From Planosporangium mesophilum (GTDB lineage Bacteria > Actinomycetota > Actinomycetes > Mycobacteriales > Micromonosporaceae), in assembly GCF_016863255.1 (NCBI RefSeq), contig NZ_BOON01000001.1:1-64000 (forward strand): a stretch of 64,000 nt of DNA, read 5' to 3'. How positions within the stretch are numbered: position 1 is the stretch's first letter; every line of letters starts with the position of its first letter. Positions 44,470 through 52,875 of the stretch are shown here, piece by piece. The translations under genes were made by a program, and so were the position numbers. The notes beneath the pieces are model-generated. The model searched no databases and was not told the origin of the DNA. It saw only the letters and a list, made by a program, of their open reading frames with translations.

Positions 44470-44688
44470 ATGAGCCTGGACGTGTTTCTCGACCACGTTT
44501 TTACGTACCACGGGACGGAGCGCCTGTCCCGTGACGAGATCCACCGGGCAGCCGTCATCGCGGAGCTGCCACCCGACCAGCTCGCCGTCGTCGACGGCCT
44601 CCCCGAGGGCGAGTACGCGCAGGACGAGGCGGCCGAAGCCCTGCACCAGGTGACCGAGCTGTTTACCCCCGGTGAGGCCGGCGGCTAG
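44470..44688 (+). CDS. Small DUF2795-like protein
   Basis: A 72-residue acidic soluble protein. The centre (IAELPPDQLAVVDGLPEGEYA, 21 residues minus its last one shared with relatives) resembles DUF2795, whose members have the pattern of a helix, then a LP-x-x-x-Y motif. Function unknown; DUF2795 proteins occur in many actinobacteria. A SigB/SigF-type promoter directly precedes it, suggesting stress-induced expression. The short DNA sequence before the ATG fits leaderless translation. Confidence 0.7.
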   Translation: MSLDVFLDHVFTYHGTERLSRDEIHRAAVIAELPPDQLAVVDGLPEGEYAQDEAAEALHQVTELFTPGEAGG

Positions 44689-44722
44689 GGCTCAGTCGAA
44701 TGAACCTGGAGACGGTTCGGTC

Positions 44723-45898
44723 TCAGCCTTGAGGATGGAAGACGACACGCAGGCATCCGTCGGTCTTGTGCTTGAACAGGTCGTAGCCGCGCGGGCCCTC
44801 GTCCAGCGGCATCCGGTGCGTGGTCAGGTACCCGGTCGGAATGTCACCGCGCGCCATCCGGTCCAGCGCGACCGGAAGGTACCGCTGGGAGTGCTGCTGC
44901 CCCGACCGCAGCGTCAGGCCCTTGTGCATGACCGCACCGAGCGGGAACCCGTCCACCGCCCCGGCGAAGACGCCGACCATCGCGACCGTACCGCCCTTGC
45001 GGCAGGCCAGGATCGCCTCGCGTACCGCCCCCGACCGGTCGGACCGTAGCCGCATCAGGTGCCTGGCCCGGTCGTACACGCCCGTGAGGCCGTCGGAGTC
45101 GGCCCCCATCCCGACCGCCTCGATGCATGCGTCCGGCCCGCGGCCGGCGGTCAGCTCGCGCAGTGCGCCCTGCACGTCGGTGGTCCGGTAGTCCAGAGTG
45201 TGCGCCCCGGCATTGTCGCGGGCGGCGGCGAGCCGGTCCGGGTACCGGTCGATGACGACGACCCGCTCCGCGCCGAGCAGCAGGGCAGAGCGGGCCGCCA
45301 GCTGCCCCACGGCACCGGCTCCCCACACCGCGACCACGTCACCGTCGGAGATGTCGCACATCTCCGCGGCCATCCAGCCGGTCGGCACCGCGTCCGAGGC
45401 GTAGACGACCGCGTCGTCGTCGAGGCCCAGCGGTACCCGGTACGCGCCATGGTCGGCGAAGGGCACCCGCACGTACTCGGCGTGGCTGCCGGCGAACCCG
45501 CCGGTCAGGTGCGAGGAGCCGAAGACGCCGGCCGGCGACTGCCCCCACAACCGTTCGGACAGCTCGGCGTTCGGGTTGGTGTTGTCGCACAGCGACCACC
45601 GGCCGGTGTCGCAGTACCAGCAACCGCCGCAGCCGATGGTCGACCCGACGACGACCCGCTCGCCGGTCCGGAGCGTACGGACGCCGGGGCCGAGCTCCAC
45701 CACCTCGCCCACGAACTCGTGGCCGAGGATGTCACCTTCGCGCATCGCGGGCACGTACCCGCCGATGAGGTGCAGGTCCGATCCGCACACGCTGCTGGCC
45801 GTGACCCTCACGATGGCGTCGCCGGCGTTCTCGATGCGGGGGTCGGGCACGGTCCGCACGGCGACCTTGTTGACGCCCTCCCAGCACAGCGCCTTCAC
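44723..45898 (-). CDS. Zinc-dependent alcohol dehydrogenase (FdhA-like)
   Basis: A 391-residue medium-chain dehydrogenase. The catalytic zinc site is CGSDLH with GHEFVGEV, the structural zinc site CGGCWYCDTGRWSLC, and the NAD-binding turn VWGAGAVGQLA followed by VVVIDRYPDRL. The layout fits the formaldehyde-dehydrogenase-like FdhA group, but substrate is not certain. GTG 45898 overlaps the stop of the SRPBCC gene (GTGA) and follows GGGGGGA, which decides the start; the two genes form one operon. Confidence 0.88.
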   Translation of the reverse strand: MKALCWEGVNKVAVRTVPDPRIENAGDAIVRVTASSVCGSDLHLIGGYVPAMREGDILGHEFVGEVVELGPGVRTLRTGERVVVGSTIGCGGCWYCDTGRWSLCDNTNPNAELSERLWGQSPAGVFGSSHLTGGFAGSHAEYVRVPFADHGAYRVPLGLDDDAVVYASDAVPTGWMAAEMCDISDGDVVAVWGAGAVGQLAARSALLLGAERVVVIDRYPDRLAAARDNAGAHTLDYRTTDVQGALRELTAGRGPDACIEAVGMGADSDGLTGVYDRARHLMRLRSDRSGAVREAILACRKGGTVAMVGVFAGAVDGFPLGAVMHKGLTLRSGQQHSQRYLPVALDRMARGDIPTGYLTTHRMPLDEGPRGYDLFKHKTDGCLRVVFHPQG

Positions 45899-46563
45899 GC
45901 CGGTCCCCCCGTCGCGGGCCACGGCATCGGCGACGGCTCCGGGTCGGGACGCGGCGTCAGACGCGCCGAGCCGGCGTCGTCGGGCGCGGGCAGCCGGTCG
46001 TAAGCGTCCCGCCCGCTGCTGCGACCCTCGGCCGTGATGGCCTCACCGGCCTCGATGATCTGCTTGACCCGCCGCAGCGCGTCCGACAGCAGCCGGCCGA
46101 CCCGGTCGCCGCTGAGCGGGCCGACCGCCGTCGCGCCCGACGGCGTGAACGTCACGTAGAGCCGCACCTCGGTACCGCGGTCACCGGGCGCCGGGGTGAA
46201 CTCGACCCGGCCCTCGTGCGGCACCGGCGCGCCGTCCGCCCGCCAGGCGAGGAGCCGCTGCGGCTCGTCGGCCAGCAGCTCGACGATGAAGTCGACCTCG
46301 GAGCTGCCGGGCCCCTCCACCACCCAGCGGGAGCGCTGGTCGTCGATCTCGTCGACGCGGACCACGCGCCCCAGCGATCGGCCGAGGTTGGGCAGGTCCC
46401 GCCAGAACGCGTACACCTCGGCGGGCGGCCGGTAGATCGTGACGGCGCCCAGGTACGAGCGGCGGCCGCCGTCCGCGGCAACCCGTACGGACCGGACGGC
46501 CAGATAGCCGACGGCGCCGACGGCCGCCCCCAGCGCCACCCGGCCCCAGAATCGAGCATTCAC
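45895..46563 (-). CDS. Membrane-anchored SRPBCC/polyketide-cyclase-like protein
   Basis: A 222-residue protein with one N-terminal helix (ALGAAVGAVGYLAV) and an SRPBCC (START-like) domain from about 38-175: VTIYRPPAEVYAFWRDLPNL, then a hydrophobic ligand-cavity pattern ending GRLLSDALRRVKQIIE. Such domains bind hydrophobic ligands. The C-terminus is Pro/Arg-rich. Translationally coupled to the alcohol dehydrogenase, the typical neighbour of this family. GTG 46563 follows AGGTGG. Confidence 0.82.
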   Translation of the reverse strand: MNARFWGRVALGAAVGAVGYLAVRSVRVAADGGRRSYLGAVTIYRPPAEVYAFWRDLPNLGRSLGRVVRVDEIDDQRSRWVVEGPGSSEVDFIVELLADEPQRLLAWRADGAPVPHEGRVEFTPAPGDRGTEVRLYVTFTPSGATAVGPLSGDRVGRLLSDALRRVKQIIEAGEAITAEGRSSGRDAYDRLPAPDDAGSARLTPRPDPEPSPMPWPATGGPA

Positions 46564-46623
46564 GCCGCCCACCACCTTTCGCTCGCTCCACCCGTCCCAG
46601 CCGCCTACCCAACACCGACCGGC

Positions 46624-47865
46624 CTAACCTGTGGTCCCTTGTGGCTCGACGGTCCCCGGCGAAAGCCACGCCAGAGCGGCGGCGACCAGCGTCTCCACCC
46701 CGGTGGACAGCGTCGGTTCCAGTACCGGTGCGAACTTCGGGGAGTGATTGGAGGGGATGTCGCGGTCGACCCGCCCCACCTGCTCCGCCCGCGCGTACGC
46801 CTGCGGGTCGGACCCACCCACGAACCAGAACACCGACGGGAACCCGCCCCGGGCCCCGTACATGCCGAAGTCCTCACTGCCCATCATCAGCGGGGCCTTC
46901 ACCACCCGCTCCGAGCCGAAGTGCGCGACGAACGCCTCGCTGACCCGTAGCGTGGCCGCCTCGTCGTTGACCACCGGGTCGAACCCGTTCACAGCCTCGA
47001 TCTCCGGCGGCTTCGGTGCCCCGGCCGCGGCGGCCTCGCCGTTGACGATCCGCTCGATCGCGGCCAGCACCCGCTCGCGTACCCGCGGCTCGAAGGTACG
47101 GACGCTGACCCTCAGTTCCGCGTCCTCGGGGATGATGTTCTCCTTCGTACCGGCCTGGAGCGCACCGACGGTGACGACCGCGGTCTCGGTGGCGGGAAGC
47201 TCACGGGAGACGATCGTCTGCAGCCGCAGTACGGTCGCGGCCGCCATCACCACCGCGTCTACTGTGGACTCCGGTCGGGCGCCATGCCCGCCCCGGCCGA
47301 AGAGGCGTACCCGCAGCGAGTCGCTCGCCGCCATCATCATCCCCGGACGCGACAGCACCCGCCCGGCCGGCGCCGGCCCGACGTGCTGGCCCAGCGCTAC
47401 CGTGGGCCGCCCGAACCGCTCGAACAGCCCGTCGTCGATCATCGCCTCGGCGCCGGCGCCGGTCTCCTCCGCCGGCTGCAGTACCAGCAGCACGGTTCCC
47501 GTCCAGCGGTCCCTGCCGTGGGCCAGCAGCGCGCCCGCCCCGACCAGCCAGGCGCAGTGCATGTCGTGCCCGCAGGCGTGCATCACCCCCGGCCGGGTGG
47601 AGGCGTACGGCAGCCCGGTGCGCTCGGTGACCGGCAGCGCGTCCATGTCGGCCCGCAACATGACCGTCGGGCCCTCGCCGTTGCGCAGCACGCCCACCAC
47701 GCCGGTGCGCCCCACCCCGCCGGTCACCTCGTACCCGAGGTCGCGCAGGTGGTGGCCCAACTCGGTCGCGGTGCGGTGCTCGTCGAACGACAGCTCGGGA
47801 TGCCGGTGGAGGTCCTGGTACAGCTCGGTCAGGTCCGGCAGCAGCCCTGCCAGCGGCGAGAACAT
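46624..47865 (-). CDS. M20-family amidohydrolase
   Basis: A 413-residue metal-dependent amidohydrolase of the M20D type (hippurate or N-acyl-amino-acid hydrolases). Metal ligands: MHACGHDMH near 92-100, PAEETGAGAEAM with the catalytic Glu-Glu, and SNHSPKF near 375. GGHGARPE marks the dimerisation domain insert. Cytoplasmic, no signal peptide. ATG 47865 follows GCAGGA. The preferred acyl substrate cannot be read from sequence. Confidence 0.88.
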   Translation of the reverse strand: MFSPLAGLLPDLTELYQDLHRHPELSFDEHRTATELGHHLRDLGYEVTGGVGRTGVVGVLRNGEGPTVMLRADMDALPVTERTGLPYASTRPGVMHACGHDMHCAWLVGAGALLAHGRDRWTGTVLLVLQPAEETGAGAEAMIDDGLFERFGRPTVALGQHVGPAPAGRVLSRPGMMMAASDSLRVRLFGRGGHGARPESTVDAVVMAAATVLRLQTIVSRELPATETAVVTVGALQAGTKENIIPEDAELRVSVRTFEPRVRERVLAAIERIVNGEAAAAGAPKPPEIEAVNGFDPVVNDEAATLRVSEAFVAHFGSERVVKAPLMMGSEDFGMYGARGGFPSVFWFVGGSDPQAYARAEQVGRVDRDIPSNHSPKFAPVLEPTLSTGVETLVAAALAWLSPGTVEPQGTTG

Positions 47866-47947
47866 AAATCCTGCGTACCACAGCCGGGCGGCGGGCGCAG
47901 ATCAGTCCCTTGACCAGGACGATCACCGCTCCGGATAGGGTCGTCGC

Positions 47948-49432
47948 GTGGCAGCCCACATGACGCCCGAGGAGTTCCGCCGGTACGGGCACGAGATGGT
48001 CGACTGGATCGCCCGGTACTGGGAGAACCTGGAGAACCTGCCGGTCACCCCGGACGTGCGGCCCGGCGAGGTCGCGGCGCGCCTGCCCGAACAGGCGCCG
48101 GAGACCGGCGAGGACTTCACCGCCGTTCTCGCCGACCTCGACCGGGTGATCACGCCCGGGATGGCCCACTGGCAGCACCCGGCGTTCTTCGGGTACTTCC
48201 CGGCCAACACCTCCGGCCCGTCGGTGCTCGGTGACCTGGTCTCCGCCGGGCTGGGCGTCCAGGGCATGCTCTGGTCGACCGGCCCGGCCGCCACCGAGGT
48301 GGAGACGGTCGTGCTGGACTGGCTGGCCGACCTGCTCGACCTGCCGAAGCGCTTCCGGTCGACGAGCAGCGGCGGCGGGGTCATCCAGGACTCGGCGTCC
48401 TCGGCGGCGCTGGTCGCGACCCTGGCCGCGCTGCACCGTGCCGGCGGCGGGGCCTGGCGCACCGAGGGCGTCCGCAGGGAGTACACCGTCTACACCTCCA
48501 CCCAGGCGCACTCCTCGATCGAGAAGGCAGCCCGCATCGCCGGCATCGGCGATCGGAATGTGCGCCTGGTCGAGGTGGACGAGGCGTACGCGATGCGGCC
48601 GGACGCCCTGCGCGCGGCCCTCGACGCCGACCGGGCGGAAGGCAGAATCCCGGCCCTGGTGGTCGCCACGATCGGCACCACGTCGACCACGGCCGTCGAC
48701 CCGCTGCCCGAGATCGGGGAGATCTGCCGTGAGTACGGCGTCTGGCTGCACATCGACGCCGCGTACGCCGGGGCGGCCGCGGTCTGCCCCGAACTGCGCT
48801 GGTCCCACGCCGGCCTCGAGTACGCCGACTCGTACTGCTTCGACCCGCACAAGTGGCTGCTGACCGGCTTCGACTGCGACGCGTTCTGGGTCGCCGACCG
48901 CGCCGAACTGGTGCAAGCCTTGACCGTACTGCCGGAGTACCTGCGCAACGCCGCCACCGAGTCCGGTGAGGTGATCGACTACCGGGACTGGCAGGTGCCG
49001 CTGGGCCGGCGGTTCCGCGCCCTGAAGCTGTGGTTCGTACTGCGCTGGTACGGCGCCGAGGGGCTACGCGAGCACATCCGCTCCGGCGTGGCGACCGCGC
49101 AGCGCTTCGCCGAGTGGGTACGCGCGGACGAGCGCTTCGAGATCGCCGCGCCGCACCCGTTCTCGCTGGTGTGTTTCCGCCTGCGGGACAGTAACGCTTC
49201 GGACGACAGTGGCGCTTCGGACGACAGTGACGCCGCCAACGACAGTGACGCCGCCAACGAGGAGCTGTTGCGCCGGGTGAACGCGACCGGACAGGCCTTC
49301 CTGACCCATACCAGGGTTGGCGGCCGGTACGTGCTGCGCCTCGCCGTGGGCGCACCCTCCACCCAGGAGCGCCACGCGGCGGGTGCCTGGAAGCTGATCC
49401 AGGCGGCCGCCGATGACCTGGACGCCGGCTAG
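47948..49432 (+). CDS. PLP-dependent aromatic-L-amino-acid-decarboxylase-family protein
   Basis: A 494-residue group II decarboxylase. The PLP lysine is in FDPHKWLLTGFD (about 299-310); HIDAAYAGAA binds the cofactor ring and STQAHSSIEKAA is the ring-stacking His region. Typical substrates are DOPA, tryptophan, tyrosine or phenylalanine; specificity not determined. An unusual acidic insert of Asp-Asp-Ser/Ala repeats (about residues 414-438) is encoded by an 18-bp minisatellite. GTG 47948 has no ribosome site; TAGGGT ends six bases before it, indicating a leaderless mRNA. Its stop TAG shares the CTAG with the stop of the converging permease gene. Confidence 0.88.
   Translation: MAAHMTPEEFRRYGHEMVDWIARYWENLENLPVTPDVRPGEVAARLPEQAPETGEDFTAVLADLDRVITPGMAHWQHPAFFGYFPANTSGPSVLGDLVSAGLGVQGMLWSTGPAATEVETVVLDWLADLLDLPKRFRSTSSGGGVIQDSASSAALVATLAALHRAGGGAWRTEGVRREYTVYTSTQAHSSIEKAARIAGIGDRNVRLVEVDEAYAMRPDALRAALDADRAEGRIPALVVATIGTTSTTAVDPLPEIGEICREYGVWLHIDAAYAGAAAVCPELRWSHAGLEYADSYCFDPHKWLLTGFDCDAFWVADRAELVQALTVLPEYLRNAATESGEVIDYRDWQVPLGRRFRALKLWFVLRWYGAEGLREHIRSGVATAQRFAEWVRADERFEIAAPHPFSLVCFRLRDSNASDDSGASDDSDAANDSDAANEELLRRVNATGQAFLTHTRVGGRYVLRLAVGAPSTQERHAAGAWKLIQAAADDLDAG
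49187..49258 (+). repeat. 18-bp in-frame tandem repeat, 4 copies
   Basis: Units 49187-49204, 49205-49222, 49223-49240 and 49241-49258 (core GACAGTGACGCCGCC) encode DS-x-A-x-D repeats within the decarboxylase. The last two are identical. The insert is in a loop region before the conserved C-terminal segment. Confidence 0.9.
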
Positions 49433-50307
49433 GCCTGATCCAGTCCCCACGCCCGGCGCAGCCGCCGGTCGGCCGACGAGAACACGGCGTCGGCCAGCAC
49501 CCCGATCACGAAAATCACGATCATCGTACTGATGACGCCGGCCGCGTCGTTCTGCTCGCGCAGGCCCTGGAGGCGTACGCCGAGCGCCGGCCGCTGCGCG
49601 ATGATCACCAGCAGCTCACCGGCCAGCAGGGAGCGCCACGCGAACGCCCAGCCCTGCTTGAGACCGGACACGATCGCCGGCAGCGAGGCCGGGGCCACCA
49701 CGTACCGGTACAGGCTCAGGCCCCGGGCGCCGAAGTTGCGCCCGGCGCGCAGCAGCAGCGGCGGCACGTAGTCGACCCCGGAGATCACCCCGTTCGCGAT
49801 CGACGGGGCGGCGCCGAGGACCACCACGAACAGGATCGCGTTCTCGCTGATCTGGAACAGCAGGATCGCCAGCGGGAACCAGGCGATCGACGGCATGGTC
49901 TGCAGCGCCGTGATGGCCGACCCCAGCGCGGCGCGCAGCGGCCTGACCCGGGCCACCGCCACCCCGAGGACCAAGCCGATCGCGGCGGCCAGGACGAACC
50001 CGACCAGCCCCCGGCGCAGCGTGGTAGCGATCGCGCGCCAGAAGTCAGCGGTCGTCACGGCCCGGGCGAGGTCGGCGAACACCTCCTGCGGCGCGGGCAG
50101 CACCCACGGCTCGCGCCAGCCCGACCAGTACACGACCTGCCAGACGCCGAGCACGAACGCAAGCGCCAGCAGCTTGGGCCAGGCCGAGGCCCAGACCTTG
50201 GCGAGCCTCGACTCACCGCTCGCCGTCGCCGCGAGGTCGAGCGCGTCGAGCCCCGCGATGGTCCGGTCGGCTCCCACCTCAACTGCTCTGCCCGTATCAA
50301 CTGCCAT
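49429..50307 (-). CDS. ABC transporter permease (sulfonate/nitrate/taurine type)
   Basis: A 292-residue membrane protein with about six helices and the binding-protein-dependent transport signature (the EAA-like loop around FGARGLSLYRYVVAPASLP). It should form the membrane channel with the ATPase at 50297 and the binding protein at 51088. ATG 50307 follows AGGAGGTG and overlaps the ATPase gene by 11 bp. Last gene of a three-gene operon. Confidence 0.92.
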   Translation of the reverse strand: MAVDTGRAVEVGADRTIAGLDALDLAATASGESRLAKVWASAWPKLLALAFVLGVWQVVYWSGWREPWVLPAPQEVFADLARAVTTADFWRAIATTLRRGLVGFVLAAAIGLVLGVAVARVRPLRAALGSAITALQTMPSIAWFPLAILLFQISENAILFVVVLGAAPSIANGVISGVDYVPPLLLRAGRNFGARGLSLYRYVVAPASLPAIVSGLKQGWAFAWRSLLAGELLVIIAQRPALGVRLQGLREQNDAAGVISTMIVIFVIGVLADAVFSSADRRLRRAWGLDQA

Positions 50308-51091
50308 GGCGGCGCACCTCCTCCCGCAGCCGGTCGGTGACCTGCGCCGCGATGGCCGCGATCTCGGGCGAGTCGATACGCCGGGGCCTCGGCACGTCCA
50401 CCCGCCAGTCGGCGACGACCCGGCCGGGCCGGCTGGACAGCAGCACGATGCGGTCGCCCAGGCGGGCCGCCTCGCGCACATTGTGGGTGACGAACAGAAC
50501 GGTCAGCCCCCGTTGCTGCCAGATCCGTTCGATCTCGTCGTGCAGGATGTCGCGCGTCATGGCGTCCAGCGCGCCGAACGGCTCGTCCATCAGCAGGACC
50601 GGCGTATCAAGCGCGAGGGTACGGGCCATCGCCACCCGCTGACGCATGCCGCCGGAGAGCTGGTGCGGCCGGCGCCGGCCGAACTCGTCGAGATGGACCG
50701 TACGCAACAGCTCGGCCACCCGCTCGGCCCGCTCGGCGCGCGACACCTTGCGCAGCCGCATCGGCAGGCCCACGTTGCCCGCGACGGTCAGCCACGGGAA
50801 CAGCGCCGGCTCCTGGAACATCAGGCCGGGACGGGCGCCGCCGGCGACCTCGATCGTCCCGGCGGTGGGCCGGTCGAGGTCGGCGACCAGGGAGAGCAGC
50901 GTGCTCTTGCCGCAGCCGGAGGCACCGACGAGGCAGACGAACTCACCGGGTGCGACGTCGAGCGAGACGTTGTCGAGCGCGTGCACGGCGGCCGGCCCGC
51001 GACCGTACACCTTGGACACGCCGGACAGCCGCACCGCCGTCCGGTCGGTGGGCTGTTCGGCGACGCCGCCGGCCGGCAGTACCGAGGTCAT
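50297..51091 (-). CDS. ABC transporter ATPase (sulfonate/nitrate/taurine type)
   Basis: A 264-residue ATPase: Walker A VGASGCGKST near 46-55, Q-loop FQEPALFPW, ABC signature LSGGMRQRVAMAR, Walker B VLLMDEPFGALD, H-loop THNVREA. It belongs to the SsuB/TauB/NrtD group. ATG 51091 follows AGGAGGTG and overlaps the binding-protein stop codon (ATGA), so translation is coupled. Confidence 0.93.
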   Translation of the reverse strand: MTSVLPAGGVAEQPTDRTAVRLSGVSKVYGRGPAAVHALDNVSLDVAPGEFVCLVGASGCGKSTLLSLVADLDRPTAGTIEVAGGARPGLMFQEPALFPWLTVAGNVGLPMRLRKVSRAERAERVAELLRTVHLDEFGRRRPHQLSGGMRQRVAMARTLALDTPVLLMDEPFGALDAMTRDILHDEIERIWQQRGLTVLFVTHNVREAARLGDRIVLLSSRPGRVVADWRVDVPRPRRIDSPEIAAIAAQVTDRLREEVRRHGS

Positions 51092-52134
51092 GCCCTCACC
51101 TCCTGTTCGCCTCTCGCCTTGAGCACCGCGTTGAGCGGCCCGAGGTCGTAGATCCCGGTGAGGTCCACCGGTTGGAGCAGGCCGACCTCCTCGGCGTGTT
51201 TGGCACCGTCCCGCAGCGACGGAGCGATCGGGTCGTTGAGGAACGTCAGCGTCTTCCACGCGTCGGCGGTCTGGGCGGGGTCGGGCGCCTTGCCGGACAG
51301 CTCACCGAGCGCGGCGTTGACGACCTGCTGCGCCTCGGCCGGGTTGGCGTTGATGAAGTCGTTCGCGTCGACCTGGCCGGCGATGAGGTTCTTGACGACG
51401 TCCGGGTGGGCCTTGAGGAACTTCGTGCTGACGAGCAGGTTGGTGACGACGAACCGGCCACCCGGCCACAGGTCACGCTCGTCCACCAGGACCTTGCCGC
51501 CGGCCTTCACCAGCCGGGACGCGTACGGCTCGGGTACCCAGGCGCCGTCGATGGCCCCGGTGCCGAACGCCGTCACCGTGTCGGGGTTGGCCTGCGGCAG
51601 GATCGCGACGTCGCCGCCGCCCTCCTTGGTGGTGTTGAGCCCGTGCTGCTTGAGCCAGTACCGCAGCGCCACGTCCTGGGTGTTGCCGAGCTGAGGCGAC
51701 GCGATCTTCTTGCCCTTGAGCTGCTCGGGCGTGGTGATCCCGGGCTTGACGACGAAGGCCGCTCCGCCGGACGCGGCGCCGGCGACCACCCTGACGGCCT
51801 GACCCTTGGACTTCTGCCAGGCGTTCACGGTCGGGTTGGGGCCGATGTACGTGGCGTCTACGGCACCGCTGAAGAGCGCCTCGACGGCCTCCGGACCGGC
51901 GTTGAACGTCTTGGTGTCGAGCTTGACCTTGCCGCCGAGCCGCTCGGCGAAGAAGTTCTTCTTGACGCCGACGACCGCGGTGGCGTGGGTCAGGTTCGGG
52001 AAGTACCCGAGGCGCAGCGTGACCGGCCCGCTCGGCGCGGCGCTGCCGGATTTGCCGCCACACGCCGCGAGGCCCGCCAGGGCCACGGCGACTGCGATCA
52101 CGCCGGCCAGGTTGCGCATCCTCAATCTGGTCAT
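51088..52134 (-). CDS. Lipoprotein substrate-binding protein, SsuA-like
   Basis: A 348-residue lipoprotein: signal helix with lipobox LAGLAAC (Cys near 25), then the periplasmic-binding-protein type 2 fold with RLGYFPNLTHA, and IGPNPTVNAW, PQLGNTQDVALR and WVPEPYASRL in the ligand lobes. Closest by layout are aliphatic sulfonate, nitrate or taurine binders. Three in-frame ATGs exist; 52134 has GGGGATCGGG and is preferred. It heads the operon under a promoter around TACAGT. Confidence 0.9.
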   Translation of the reverse strand: MTRLRMRNLAGVIAVAVALAGLAACGGKSGSAAPSGPVTLRLGYFPNLTHATAVVGVKKNFFAERLGGKVKLDTKTFNAGPEAVEALFSGAVDATYIGPNPTVNAWQKSKGQAVRVVAGAASGGAAFVVKPGITTPEQLKGKKIASPQLGNTQDVALRYWLKQHGLNTTKEGGGDVAILPQANPDTVTAFGTGAIDGAWVPEPYASRLVKAGGKVLVDERDLWPGGRFVVTNLLVSTKFLKAHPDVVKNLIAGQVDANDFINANPAEAQQVVNAALGELSGKAPDPAQTADAWKTLTFLNDPIAPSLRDGAKHAEEVGLLQPVDLTGIYDLGPLNAVLKARGEQEVRA

Positions 52135-52147
52135 CCCGATCCCCATA

Positions 52148-52170
52148 ATCCCGACTGTATTAATAGGGAT
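52148..52170 (-). promoter_or_regulatory. Inverted repeat in the promoter of the ABC operon
   Basis: ATCCC (52148-52152) and GGGAT (52166-52170) flank an A/T-rich GACTGTATTAATA. The site overlaps the likely -10 (TACAGT on the minus strand), so a repressor bound here would block transcription. The Rrf2 protein encoded just upstream is a candidate. Confidence 0.4.
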
Positions 52171-52267
52171 ACTGGGTGAGAGCAGCACACGCTGTCAACG
52201 ACATTCATTCTTTAGCGATCTGGAACACCCTTTTCGGTTGCCTCGCACCGGCCGGGTGGCGGATTCA

Positions 52268-52307
52268 CCCCAGCTCTGACGGCACACCTACACCGTCAGA
52301 GCTGGGG
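52268..52307 (-). terminator. Terminator after the Rrf2 gene
   Basis: Perfect 15-bp stem (52268-52282 with 52293-52307) and 10-nt loop, 83 bases after the Rrf2 stop and upstream of the ABC operon promoter. Confidence 0.8.
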
Positions 52308-52390
52308 ACCAAGAACGCATCCTGCGGCGGGACCAGGCCCGCCCCGGACAGTACCGGCGCGCAGACCGGGCCGGCGCAGACCGGCGCCGG

Positions 52391-52858
52391 TCACACCCAG
52401 GCGCTGGGGTCGGCCGCGAGTTCGCGTACCCGATCCGGGAGGTCACCGCTCGCGACGTCCGCGATCGTGACCGACTCGAGGATCAGCCGCTCGCTGGCAC
52501 GCAGTGCGATCCACACGTCCTGCAACGCCTCGGCGGCGCCCTTGTAGTCGACGTGCTCCGGCCGCTGGCCACGCACGTTGGCAAGCGGCCCGTCGATGAC
52601 CCGGATGATCTCGGCCAGCGAGATCTCACCGGCCGGCCGGGCCAGCCGGTACCCGCCCTCGGGCCCGCGCTGGGCGGTCACCACGCCACCGCGGCGCAGT
52701 TGCAGCAGGATGCTCTCCAGGAACTTCGGCGGGATCTGCTGCGCCTGCGCGAGGCGTTCGGCGGTCACCGGGCGGTCACCGCCGTCCGGACCGCTCGCCG
52801 CCGCGGCGAGCTCCGCCACCGCACGTAGCGCGTAATCAACCCGGGCCGACAGTCGCAT
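52391..52858 (-). CDS. Rrf2-family transcriptional regulator
   Basis: A 155-residue winged-helix regulator: MRLSARVDYALRAVAELA start, recognition region TAERLAQAQQIPPKFLESILL, and wing GGVVTAQRGPEGGYRLARP. It has no Cys triad, so it binds no Fe-S cluster like IscR and resembles CymR-type sulfur regulators. It is 17 bp behind tesB and just upstream of the SsuA-like operon, so control of sulfur uptake is a fair guess. ATG 52858 has no ribosome site but CATAAT ends seven bases before it: probably also transcribed leaderless. Confidence 0.88.
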   Translation of the reverse strand: MRLSARVDYALRAVAELAAAASGPDGGDRPVTAERLAQAQQIPPKFLESILLQLRRGGVVTAQRGPEGGYRLARPAGEISLAEIIRVIDGPLANVRGQRPEHVDYKGAAEALQDVWIALRASERLILESVTIADVASGDLPDRVRELAADPSAWV

Positions 52859-52875
52859 GGTCAAATTATGGCCGG

